Positions 1-6,592 of a stretch of 10,383 bases of DNA are shown here, in pieces. The position numbers were made by a program, and so were the translations under genes. The first letter of the stretch is position 1, and the number at the start of each line of letters is the position of its first letter. Source of the stretch: Thalassiosira profunda (lineage: Eukaryota; Bacillariophyta; Thalassiosirophyceae; Thalassiosirales; Thalassiosiraceae). The stretch spans positions 1-10,383 of the forward strand of contig JALLAP010000777.1 in the NCBI GenBank assembly GCA_036939355.1. Reading direction: 5' to 3'. The notes beneath the pieces are model-generated. The model was not told where the DNA came from, ran no database searches, and saw nothing but the letters and a program-made list of their open reading frames with translations.

Positions 1-430
1 CTCGGATTGGGCGAATTCGATGCGGACCCGAAAGCCAAGAGCACCTGAACGAGGAACCGAATCTGAGGGGTGTGATTAGATGGAGGCTTTGGGAAGGAGG
101 CGACGGAAAAAAAATGGGGACAACTGGGGGGTGCTAGTGTACGAGATGAGTGTTGTATTTTAGTTGCAAGGCAAGTGTCGAGAGATTGCGAGGACCCGAC
201 GCTTGGAGGCTTGCTTGTACTGGCGGGCATTAATGCTAGGAGATAGTTTGTTACAGTTTGCCTTTCTAGGGCACAACAAGATGTTTCGGAAATTGCTGCT
301 TACGATCCGAAGAGACCACTCCATCTCTGCAACCCTCTCCTCTCCAATCTCCAATCCTCTCTCTCAACTTTGCTGGGAAGGTACTTTAATCCCCAAAGTA
401 CGTACGTAACCACCCCTCGGCGCCGCGACG
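1..430. other. Upstream region of the phytoene synthase gene, no supported gene
   Basis: No convincing coding sequence was found here on either strand. On the + strand, the frame starting at base 1 runs 15 codons to a TGA at 46-48. It could be the tail of an upstream gene, but it is too short to support. There is an A8 run at about 109-116. Bases 320-370 are rich in pyrimidine with CTCTC repeats, as in many leaders. An inverted repeat (381-401) lies just before the start codon of the next gene and is listed separately. Confidence 0.5.
381..401. repeat. Perfect 7-bp inverted repeat in the phytoene synthase leader
   Basis: GTACTTT (381-387) and AAAGTAC (395-401) are perfect inverted copies around a 7-nt spacer. 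The second arm runs into GTACGTAC (398-405), itself a palindrome. The element ends 29 bases before the ATG at 431. It could be a factor-binding site or a small 5'UTR hairpin; nothing else in the sequence decides. Confidence 0.45.
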
Positions 431-1597
431 ATGAAGCGCCTCCGTGAACCCCCTCCCCGCCGGCTCAACGCCGCTCTGCAGAGTCTCAGCCTCGTCCTTT
501 TCACGCTGCAAGCACGGGAGGCTGAAAGTTTCACCTTGATATCCGTCGCGGGTAGGATACCACTCGGTCGGTGTGCACATCACCTATCTCCATCGTCGCA
601 CACGCGACGCCTCGCGGATTGGATACCACACGGTGGATGTGCACATCACGTGCGTCCATTGTCGCCTTCTGGCCGCCGCGGGGCGACAGTTATGCAAAGC
701 AGCCAATCAAATGTCCAGGATGCCGACGATAGGATAATATCCGAGGAAATCACGGCCCTCATGTCGAAACACGATCCGATACTCCTCTTCGCGTTGAGAT
801 TGCTCCCGCCCGCCACCGCGGGGGACGCCGCGGCGCTCTACGCGTGGTGCAGGCGGCTGGACGAGATCACCGACGATCCTGACGCTGACGCACCCACTGT
901 AAAACGACGATTGATTGACTGGTCGGACAGATTTAATGCCCTCTGCGATGGAAGGCCCGTCGATGGGATGGATGAGGCGCTGATGCAATGCTTGCAGCGA
1001 AATGCGGCTGATCTGGACGAGAGTCCGTTCTGGGATATGATCTCCGGGATGCAATCGGATGCCGTCGATGGACGAACCGTGGCGAACATGGAGGAGCTCG
1101 AGGACTACGCTTATCAAGTCGCTGGAACAGTGGGAATCATGCTCCTTCCTCTCCTCGATGCTGATATGGAAAAGGCGCGCGCTCCGGCCATTGCGCTCGG
1201 CAAGGCCATTCAGCTCATTAATATTCTGAGGGACGCCACGCCCGATGCCGCTTTGGGACGGATCTATTTGCCGCAAGATATGCTGGCGTCAGAGAGGGTG
1301 TCGAATGAGGATATACTCCAATTGCAATCCTCAGAGGGATACCGCAATGTGGTGCGGAGAGTTGCAAACCGAGCCCAAGAATTGCTGCGGGAGGCGGAAA
1401 GAGGCAAATCGACGTTGCCTGGACTGGGCCCAGTCTTCGTGCAAATCATTGTGGAGCTGTACCGCGGATACTTGGTGAAGCTGGAGCAAATGGATTACGA
1501 CAATCTCAACTCAGTCGGCGAGCGGGTGAAGATCAGCACTTGGGAGAAGGTGGCAGCCTTGGGGAAAGCCCTATTGGCTGTACTGTCTCAACCTTGA
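431..1597 (+). CDS. PSY: Phytoene synthase, plastid-targeted
   Basis: This enzyme condenses two geranylgeranyl diphosphates to phytoene, the committed step of carotenoid synthesis, in the plastid. The single-exon protein is 388 aa. Residues 11-33 form a signal-peptide-like stretch ending AES, followed by F34, an ASAFAP-type plastid cleavage motif. Residues 35-105 are a low-conservation transit region containing an internal duplication. The synthase domain spans about 110-385. The first Asp-rich motif is at 144-148 (DEITD, within CRRLDEITDDPDA). AGTVG is at 231-235. The second Asp-rich motif is at 268-272 (DATPD, within NILRDATPDAALGRIYLPQD). In most plant and algal enzymes that motif reads DVGED followed by Arg residues, so this copy keeps the metal-binding Asp residues but differs around them. 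The start is the first in-frame ATG and leaves a complete targeting sequence. It may be one of several PSY paralogues. The family is clear; enzyme activity is inferred. Confidence 0.93.
   Translation: MKRLREPPPRRLNAALQSLSLVLFTLQAREAESFTLISVAGRIPLGRCAHHLSPSSHTRRLADWIPHGGCAHHVRPLSPSGRRGATVMQSSQSNVQDADDRIISEEITALMSKHDPILLFALRLLPPATAGDAAALYAWCRRLDEITDDPDADAPTVKRRLIDWSDRFNALCDGRPVDGMDEALMQCLQRNAADLDESPFWDMISGMQSDAVDGRTVANMEELEDYAYQVAGTVGIMLLPLLDADMEKARAPAIALGKAIQLINILRDATPDAALGRIYLPQDMLASERVSNEDILQLQSSEGYRNVVRRVANRAQELLREAERGKSTLPGLGPVFVQIIVELYRGYLVKLEQMDYDNLNSVGERVKISTWEKVAALGKALLAVLSQP
555..666 (+). repeat. Imperfect 66-bp in-frame duplication in the PSY transit peptide
   Basis: Bases 555-600 and 621-666 are imperfect copies at an exact 66-nt (22-codon) offset. 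Both begin GGATACCAC and share GTGTGCACATCAC or TGTGCACATCAC. In protein they read RIPLGRCAHHLSPSS (from residue 42) and WIPHGGCAHHVRPLS (from residue 64). The copy lies downstream of the signal-peptide cleavage motif, in the transit region before the enzyme domain. Confidence 0.8.
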
Positions 1598-2002
1598 TTG
1601 CAATAAGCATATACGGAGATTCACTCTGTGGTATGACCGAAGAACTGGAGTAAAGAGGATGAGGCGAGACAGAGGAGAGGTAGGCCAGGGGTGTCGCACT
1701 ATCACCGATGTCAGGTATCGCGCCTGCGCTGCGAATGAGGCCTCCCTAAGTCCCTAGATCGTTGTGACTCACTAATCGATCAAGAATGAACAGAATTGAA
1801 AGGCCACAAGATCACAAGAGAAGCTTCGTGCATGTCATCCGGAAGTTGAAGTTGGTCAACCCCGACATCAAAACTGCACAGAGACAGAAGTGCCGCCGCG
1901 CCGCCGCCGCCGCCAAGCTCATGCAGCAAATCATTCCTCGGCAAGAAGGTCCATGTGAATGAGTTCGGCGGCTGTATCGCCTTTGCCACCACTCACCCTC
2001 AC
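1598..2002. other. Region between PSY and the next gene
   Basis: This stretch holds the 3' end of PSY (AATAAG just after the stop at about 1602), a weak 58-codon ORF (1786-1962) and the leader of the next gene. A CCG/GCC run at about 1892-1914 is low complexity. I see no tRNA-like cloverleaf or other RNA gene. Confidence 0.5.
1786..1962 (+). CDS. Possible small ORF, 58 codons, or unrecognised first exon
   Basis: An ATG at 1786 opens 58 codons ending in TGA at 1960-1962. The product is basic and probably helical, with KLKLVNPDIKTAQRQ and a Cys-Arg-Arg-Ala5-Lys stretch encoded by the CCG/GCC run. I do not recognise a family. Its composition looks more protein-like than most chance ORFs, but the Ala run is low complexity. 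It ends 40 bases before the ATG of the GDNPS-motif gene, so it could be an upstream ORF of that transcript. It could also be a first exon: a GT at 1955 spliced to the AG ending at 2087 would join it in frame, but both sites are weak. Confidence 0.22.
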   Translation: MNRIERPQDHKRSFVHVIRKLKLVNPDIKTAQRQKCRRAAAAAKLMQQIIPRQEGPCE

Positions 2003-2665
2003 ATGTGCGTCCCCACCGCCACCGCCCCAATGAGCCTCGCGCGCCCCTCGTCCTCCACACCCAAGGTCGCGTTCGCCGCGGTCGAAGTCCGCGCCTACCC
2101 TCGCACCCTCGGCGACAACCCCTCCGTCTCGTCCGGCCCTCCTGTATCTCTTTCGTGGCGCCATGACAAAGAGAGCAGCGGCTGCTGCACCGTCGACGAG
2201 TGGGAGGCCCAACGCCACCTCGCCCGGCGGACCAAAGAAGAATTTAGAGTGCCCGCTGCCGTCCGCTTCGCGTGGATGCGCGACGCGGGCATCTCCACCG
2301 CCCAAGTGATGGAGGCGGTCTTGCGCATCGACCAAGAAAGGAAGCGGCGGCGGGCCAGTATCTGCAAGGGCCCCCTCCAGGATCGGAGGGACGAGCAGGC
2401 CGAGCAGGTGAAGCGCCGGCTCGAGCGGCTGAGAGGGCGGGAGCGGAGCGGCTCTTTGTATGATCAGTGGAGGGCCGCGCAGGACTGCGGCGGGTGCGAC
2501 AGGCTGCAAGACCAATTGCAAGAGATGGCGATCCGAGAGAGGAGAAAGCCGCCCGGGGGCAAGCCGCCCCGGCGGCGCCGGGTGACATTAGATCTGGGGA
2601 TGGTGCGGCCGCTCCTCGAGAAGCCGCTCCTGCTGCGGCGGCCGAGCGACCCCGTCTCCCTCTGA
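2003..2665 (+). CDS. Uncharacterised diatom-type protein with GDNPSVSSGPP motif
   Basis: This is a 220-aa protein of unknown function. Residues 26-52 carry the core AVEVRAYPRTLGDNPSVSSG followed by PPVSLSW. From memory I associate that pattern with a sizeable group of uncharacterised diatom proteins, usually followed by a TVDEYE-like segment, here TVDEWE at 63-68. Next comes VPAAVRFAWMRDAGISTAQV (83-102), which looks like a small helical unit. The rest (110-195) is very rich in Arg, Lys, Glu and Gln and is probably coiled coil or nucleic-acid-facing. No signal peptide or TM helix is visible, so a cytosolic or nuclear place is likely. The frame is open upstream to 1850 but contains no earlier ATG, so 2003 is the first usable start; the ATG at 2030 is the next. 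An AATAAA lies 57 bases after the stop. The high GC gives long false antisense frames here. Confidence 0.72.
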   Translation: MCVPTATAPMSLARPSSSTPKVAFAAVEVRAYPRTLGDNPSVSSGPPVSLSWRHDKESSGCCTVDEWEAQRHLARRTKEEFRVPAAVRFAWMRDAGISTAQVMEAVLRIDQERKRRRASICKGPLQDRRDEQAEQVKRRLERLRGRERSGSLYDQWRAAQDCGGCDRLQDQLQEMAIRERRKPPGGKPPRRRRVTLDLGMVRPLLEKPLLLRRPSDPVSL

Positions 2666-2721
2666 TCGGTGCCCCACCGCGAGGCACGCGCTGTGCTTCA
2701 TCTTAAGCATTCCTAGTGTAC

Positions 2722-2727
2722 AATAAA
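2722..2727 (+). terminator. AATAAA polyadenylation signal
   Basis: AATAAA at 2722-2727 lies 57 bases after the stop of the GDNPS-motif gene. It is followed by a TG- and CT-rich stretch (TGTGCTCTCTCTTC), as expected for a eukaryotic 3' end. Confidence 0.6.
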
Positions 2728-2799
2728 GGCTAATGTTCGATGTGCTCTCTCTTCTATCTATTCTGTCTGGAGCTTTGGATTATGTCAGACTAAGTTGCT

Positions 2800-2816
2800 G
2801 TTGCTTTTTTTGCAAC
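2800..2816. repeat. Short hairpin between convergent genes
   Basis: GTTGC (2800-2804), a T7 loop (2805-2811) and GCAAC (2812-2816) form a perfect 5-bp stem. On the minus strand it begins 2 bases after the stop codon of dephospho-CoA kinase. It may belong to that gene's 3'UTR; no function is shown. Confidence 0.4.
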
Positions 2817-2818
2817 TT

Positions 2819-3910
2819 TCATTTGTTCATGTAGTGAGATGCACTCTTGAACGAGGCCGGGTCTGCAAGCGCCCCCTCCAACGTCCTCTGCAACTCCTCC
2901 AGCGATCCGTCGTTTGTGATGACCCTCGTTACCACCCCCCGCTCCATCTCGGCGCGCAGTTGGTCGCTGATCCCGCCATCGGTCGCGCCTCCGATGCCCC
3001 GCCGTGTTTCCTGGGCGTGAATGCGAACCAACGCCTCCTCCTCGGACAGTCCCCGATGCTCTTTCAGCCTTTGCACTGCCACCGGTTGCGACGCTTGGAC
3101 CACCCACAGTCCATCCAGGAGGTCGTGCCAGTCGGTTTCCAACAGGAGGGCTGCCTCCACTATGATGATGTTGTGCGAGACGGTATCCGGTGGTGGGTGG
3201 CTTTTGATGTCGTCGATCCGTTCTTCGATTTTGTCCCGCACGTGCGGCCACACGATGCGTTCCAGTTTCTATGACATCGAATGCCGTCGAGAAAAGCAAT
3301 GTTCGGCGAGGAAAAGAAAACATGACGATTCAGTTGTGATATATTCAGAGAGCACGCACCGACATGGCTTTTGCATCGCTGAACACAATGGCTCCCAGCT
3401 TCTTCCTATCAATGAGACCATTGCTCGATTCGTCGACAATGTCCTGCCCAAACTCCGAGATTATCTCTTGCAACGCCTTGCTCCCCGGCTCGTACACCAC
3501 GTGTGCCAGCTTGTCGGCGTCTGGGATAGAAACGAGTTGATGGGCTAGATGTGACGACACATCACATGAGCAGTTGCATTCTCCTCACCTATGCGGCCCG
3601 CGCACCCGAGCTTGTCGACCATCAGTTCGCACGCCGTGCTCTTCCCCGACCCTATCCCGCCGCAGACGCCCAGTATCTTCATGCTTCCCTCCGCGCCGAG
3701 CTCCTCGCTCGTGCTCGCCCGGAGGACGAACGAGCGCCGCGAGATGTGATGGTGATGGCAGTGTTGCAAATGCGGCCGATGCGGGATCCGTGACGCCTCG
3801 GTCCGATGATTCCGTATCGACGCCGGCCTCGTCAGCGATGCGAGAGGGCGAGGAGAGAATGCCGCCGTCGAGAATGGCTGGGCGAAGAGGAGGAGGCCGA
3901 CCTTCCTCAT
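2819..3910 (-). CDS. Dephospho-CoA kinase, three exons, N-terminal targeting extension
   Basis: This enzyme phosphorylates the 3'-OH of dephospho-CoA with ATP, the last step of CoA synthesis. Exon 1 is 3910-3589, exon 2 is 3520-3360 and exon 3 is 3268-2819, giving 310 aa. Both introns are GT-AG. The first splits an Asp codon (phase 1) and the second is phase 0. The P-loop GGIGSGKS is at 84-91. Splicing creates DADKLAHVVYEPGSKAL (108-124), the family's conserved second block. Next come KLGAIVFSD (148-156), the lid region KLERIVWPHV (162-171), IIIVEAALLLETDW (195-208) and the C-terminal VITNDGSLEEL (277-287). Residues 1-75 precede the conserved core. MRKVGLLLFAQPFSTAAFSP looks like a signal peptide with an AAF cleavage motif, suggesting plastid or ER import. 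A second ATG at M77 (GSMKILGV) would give a cytosolic form. Bacterial relatives (CoaE) are about 200 aa, so the core is complete. The gene diverges from the LRR pair. Confidence 0.92.
3269..3359 (-). other. Intron 2 of dephospho-CoA kinase
   Basis: 91 nt. The donor is TCG|GTGCGT and the acceptor GTCATAG|AAACTG, phase 0. Removing it joins ...DAKAMS to KLERIVWPHV, which restores the continuous kinase domain. Reading through instead meets a stop within a few codons. Confidence 0.85.
3521..3588 (-). other. Intron 1 of dephospho-CoA kinase
   Basis: 68 nt. The donor is ATAG|GTGAGG and the acceptor TATCCCAG|ACGCC, phase 1. Splicing makes a GAC codon and the sequence RIDADKLAH, matching the family's conserved DAD block. 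An alternative AG 24 bases upstream (ATCTAG) would break this match. Confidence 0.87.
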
Positions 3911-4086
3911 GGTCCTCGCGCGTCGTCGTCAGCGTCCCCTCGACGTCAAGCAAGACCTTCGTGCGTCCGCCCCGGCCTCAAAATGAATTCCTCTGTAGAA
4001 TCTCCACGAAGGAATAAGTATGCGGCGGCCGGCGGATGATTCAAACAAGCCAGACAAGCGGCTCCTCTAGCCCCACACCCACACCC

Positions 4087-4116
4087 CAGCCTCAGCCCCA
4101 GCCTCAGCCCCAGCCC
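4087..4116 (+). repeat. CAGCCY hexamer microsatellite
   Basis: Five hexamers alternate between CAGCCT and CAGCCC (4087-4116). They are flanked by CACACCC repeats upstream and a C8 run just downstream. If translated in the 4036 frame they give a Gln-Pro repeat. Confidence 0.8.
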
Positions 4117-4234
4117 CCCCCGCCCAGCCCAACCGCCTACCCCTCGGCCACCTCTCTCCTTTGGTGGTGTCAGCGCTTAACCCCACCCGGCGCGCCCGCC
4201 GCTCATAATTTCTTGCAGTGTTTTAGAGGGCACA

Positions 4235-4242
4235 TATATAAG
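4235..4242 (+). promoter_or_regulatory. TATA-like box upstream of LRR-family copy 1
   Basis: TATATAAG at 4235-4242 fits a TATA box and lies 85 bases before the ATG at 4327. The homology between the two tandem copies begins at AGGTATCTT, which overlaps its last two bases, so the second copy lacks this element. Confidence 0.45.
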
Positions 4243-4326
4243 GTATCTTGTGTCTCCGTCCCTGGAGCTCCTGCCCTCCTCCACCCGACCTCCTTGCCCT
4301 CTTGGACCGACTCTTCTTGCCCAAAT

Positions 4327-4860
4327 ATGGGCAGCGCAGGTGACATCTATGGTAATTCACTGGCAGGATTTGCCGACCTGGTCCCCTGGCGCTACTCGCC
4401 CGGTGGCTCAAAGAGGCGGAAGACAGCAGATGATGGAGGAGGCGCAATCGTCACGCCCACGCGCCGGCCCTGGTCTTACTCGGCGCCGTTCCCGTCCCCT
4501 CAATATTGGGACGAGCTCGAAGACGAAGGCGAACACATGGTTGCCGCCGCGACGAGTTTCCTCAACCAAATCGAGGAGTACACCAGCGCCATGAGGCAGT
4601 GTGGCGGCTATGACGATGACGTCAATGTTTGCCTCAACATACGGGCGCATCATTACGCATTTTCGTTTCCCTTTGATGAAGAGTTGCTGCCCCATTGGGA
4701 GCAATTCGCCAAAGCCCTCAAGCTACAGCAACATACGTCAAAATCATTGCTGGAGCTCAGTCTGTACAACGTCCAGCTACCGGACGAAGTGATCGACCTC
4801 CTATCCGAAGCGCTGCGATCGGTCCACTTTGAAGTCCGGCGCGTGCTATTTTACAATTGA
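4327..4860 (+). CDS. Truncated LRR-family protein, N-terminal domain only (copy 1)
   Basis: The product is 177 aa and its function is unknown. It matches the N-terminal domain of a diatom LRR-protein family but stops before the repeats. Residues 27-33 contain GSKRRKT, a possible nuclear localisation signal. YSAPFPSPQYWDELEDEGE (51-69) and FPFDEELLPHWEQFAKAL (114-131) are shared with copy 2. LLELSLYNVQLPDEVIDLLS (141-160) is the first LRR-like unit. The last residues (EVRRVLFYN) replace the sequence that leads into the LRRs in copy 2. The ATG at 4327 is chosen because its surroundings are conserved in copy 2 and a TATA-like box lies 85 bases upstream; an in-frame ATG at 4036 is the alternative. 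It may be an expressed fragment or a decaying by-product of the duplication. Confidence 0.6.
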   Translation: MGSAGDIYGNSLAGFADLVPWRYSPGGSKRRKTADDGGGAIVTPTRRPWSYSAPFPSPQYWDELEDEGEHMVAAATSFLNQIEEYTSAMRQCGGYDDDVNVCLNIRAHHYAFSFPFDEELLPHWEQFAKALKLQQHTSKSLLELSLYNVQLPDEVIDLLSEALRSVHFEVRRVLFYN

Positions 4861-4950
4861 GAGAGGTATCTTCGCTGCGCCCGCCCTCCCCTCCCTGCTG
4901 ACTGCTGACCGCCCGGCGCATCCCCCTTGACTAGCTCTCATTCGCCCAAA

Positions 4951-6592
4951 ATGGGCGACGCAGGTCAAATCGTTGATATTTTACCGGTGGGCTTCGCTGA
5001 CGGGGAGAGCATGGACGAGTCCTCGAGCAGCGACGAATCCTCGAGCGGCGACGAGCCCTCGAGACGTATTCGGCGCCGTTCCCGTCCCCTCAATATTGGG
5101 ACGATCTCGAAGACGAAGGCGAAGACATGGTCGCTGGTGCAACGGGTTTCCTCAACCAAATCGAAGAGTACAGCAGCGCCATGAGGCAGGGTGGTGGCGA
5201 CGTTGACATTCGCATGATGATACCGAACGTCACATTTCCCTTCGACGAAGAGTTGTTGCCCCATTGGGAGCAATTTGCCAGTGCCCTCGAGCTGCAGCAG
5301 CACACGTCAAGGTCTTTGCTGGCCCTCAAACTGTACGGCGTCCAGCTGGCAGACGAAATAATCGACCTCCTGTCCGAGCGCTTCAATCGGTGCATTTTCC
5401 CAGCATTAGCTTGTGCTGCACCTCGCTGACCCGCAAGGGCATCAATTTTGTCCTGAAGCATGCACACAGCAACCCTGTGTTGGAAGAGCTTGAGTTGGAA
5501 GAGTGGTTTGACTCCGAGATTGAAGAGAGAGATGTCATTAGGCTGTCGGAGATTGTGAAGCACCACCCTACTCTTTTCATGTTGAGTGTACATGGATGCG
5601 AAGATTCACAGGTCGATGGGGAGTTCTTGTTGCATACTCTCATGACTGCAGGGGCGAGAAACCTCGGTCGTCTAGCTCTCGGTGACAACGGGATAAGCAC
5701 TGGGGGAAGCACTTTCCTTTATCGATCCCTGAGAAGGAATTACGCGTTGCAAACTCTGCAACTCTCGGGCAACTACCTCGATGACAATGATGCAATCATG
5801 TTATCACGGGTATTGAAGGAAAATCCGACGTTGGATGATGTTGCTCTCGACGACAACAATATCACACGGGTCGGCTGGACAGCCTTATATGAAGCTTTGT
5901 TTGATGGCACATGTCCAGGTAGCGCGGCTGATTCGAACCACACCTGCCACATCCAAAACCTCAGCGAACATTTGGCTGGCCTGAAAATGATCACCTTCAA
6001 TCTCTACAGTCGCCCCAAAAGCCGGCGGCAACAAAAGATATTCGCAGTTCTCTCCGCGGGCAATAGAAAATGCACGAACACGAAGTTCTTGGAGAATGTG
6101 CGGGTTGAGCTTCTTCCGGCACTCTTGACTTCCGTCCAAAGATACTGCGACTATCACACAACGTATGAAGATGCTCCGGCCCGGTGTGCGAGGGATGTGC
6201 CCCCACTTTCGATTGTCTACGAGCTAATGCGCTGTTGGGAAGAGGTGTTCCCGTTGTATGAATCTACAATGCGTTGGTGGAAAAACGCAATAATCGAGGT
6301 CAAGAGTCTATGGGACTGCTTACATCAGGTGAGTGTGATCGAACACCGACCGATTGTTCCCAGATTCATTGATTGGCGTCCACTCCGCATCATGAGTGTC
6401 CGCTACAAAATCTGGGATATACTGAGCGGGATGAACGAGAAATCGTTACATTTCGAGATGAGGCATTCGTATGCCCCGCCGCCAAGGCGTGGCAGGGATG
6501 CCTCGTCGTCAGCGTCTTATTCCAAACACCTGATACCGGAACGCGTCTGTGTTCCAGTGGCGATTGCACGCACCCCCACTTGTGTTTGTTGA
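4951..6592 (+). pseudogene. LRR-family gene with two frame breaks (copy 2)
   Basis: The parts of one LRR protein lie in three frames. The ATG at 4951 runs 77 codons to a stop at 5184 in the wrong frame for the domain. The N-terminal domain (YSAPFPSPQYWDDLEDEGED to LLSE) is open from 5001 but has no ATG before 5127. After about 5377 one base is missing relative to copy 1 (GAGCG against GAAGCG), which moves the coding sense to the frame ending at 6592. That last frame carries four or so RI-type LRRs (from NPVLEELELEEW at about 5470 to VGWTALYEALFD). It then has the family tail SAADSNHTCHI, KIFAVLSAGNRK, VELLPALLTSVQRY and PLSIVYELMRCW. Its product would be a protein-binding scaffold of unknown partner. 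The first break could be hidden by an intron (for example a donor at 4964), but the second cannot. Sequence error is possible. A strong donor, CAG|GTGAGT, lies at 6329. Confidence 0.6.
5014..5064 (+). repeat. 18-bp tandem repeat, 2.8 copies
   Basis: GACGAGTCCTCGAGCAGC (5014-5031) is repeated with two changes at 5032-5049 and in part at 5050-5064. In the frame of ATG 4951 it reads DESSSS, DESSSG, DEPSR. Copy 1 has no counterpart here. Confidence 0.75.

Larger units (their letters stand above)
3911..4326. other. Shared upstream region between divergent dephospho-CoA kinase and LRR-family genes
   Basis: The two genes start 416 bases apart in opposite directions. The stretch holds a CA/CAGCCY repeat (about 4075-4120) and a TATA-like box facing the LRR gene. 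An open frame runs from an ATG at 4036 into the LRR-family gene and would add 97 mostly low-complexity residues. I treat it as leader because the TATA box lies inside it and because the tandem copy conserves the ATG equivalent to 4327. Confidence 0.5.
4241..5400 (+). repeat. Head-to-tail tandem duplication of about 623 bp
   Basis: AGGTATCTT occurs at 4241 and again at 4864 (offset 623). The start contexts CCCAAATATGGGC (ATG 4327) and CCCAAAATGGGC (ATG 4951) match at offset 624. From CGGCGCCGTTCCCGTCCCCT (4481 and 5071) the copies run closely together at offset 590 up to about 4830 and 5400. Unit 1 therefore spans about 4241-4863 and abuts unit 2 directly. The first 100-150 bases of the coding part differ between copies, while the later part is highly similar. 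Unit 2 continues into the LRR region, which unit 1 lacks. Confidence 0.85.

Noticed and set aside
160..409. Short frames on both strands upstream of PSY
   Set aside because: Under 85 codons, no motif, overlapping each other and the pyrimidine-rich leader; the plus one begins without ATG.
707..1276. Long open frame on the minus strand inside phytoene synthase
   Set aside because: It lies fully opposite a firmly identified enzyme domain and its product shows no recognisable motif; a codon-bias shadow.
1931..2687. Long minus-strand frames opposite the GDNPS-motif gene
   Set aside because: Ala/Arg/Pro-rich products typical of GC-rich antisense; the plus strand carries the specific motif and a poly(A) signal.
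3281..3323. Read-through frame of kinase exon 3 with an upstream Met
   Set aside because: It is intron 2 sequence; splicing at 3269 restores the conserved block.
2795..3548. Plus-strand frames opposite dephospho-CoA kinase exons
   Set aside because: The minus strand encodes the full kinase with correct splice sites; these frames show no family motif.
4036..4326. N-terminal extension of LRR copy 1 from an ATG at 4036
   Set aside because: It would be a Gln-Pro microsatellite plus low-complexity sequence containing the TATA-like box, while the conserved start context in copy 2 supports 4327. Not fully excluded.
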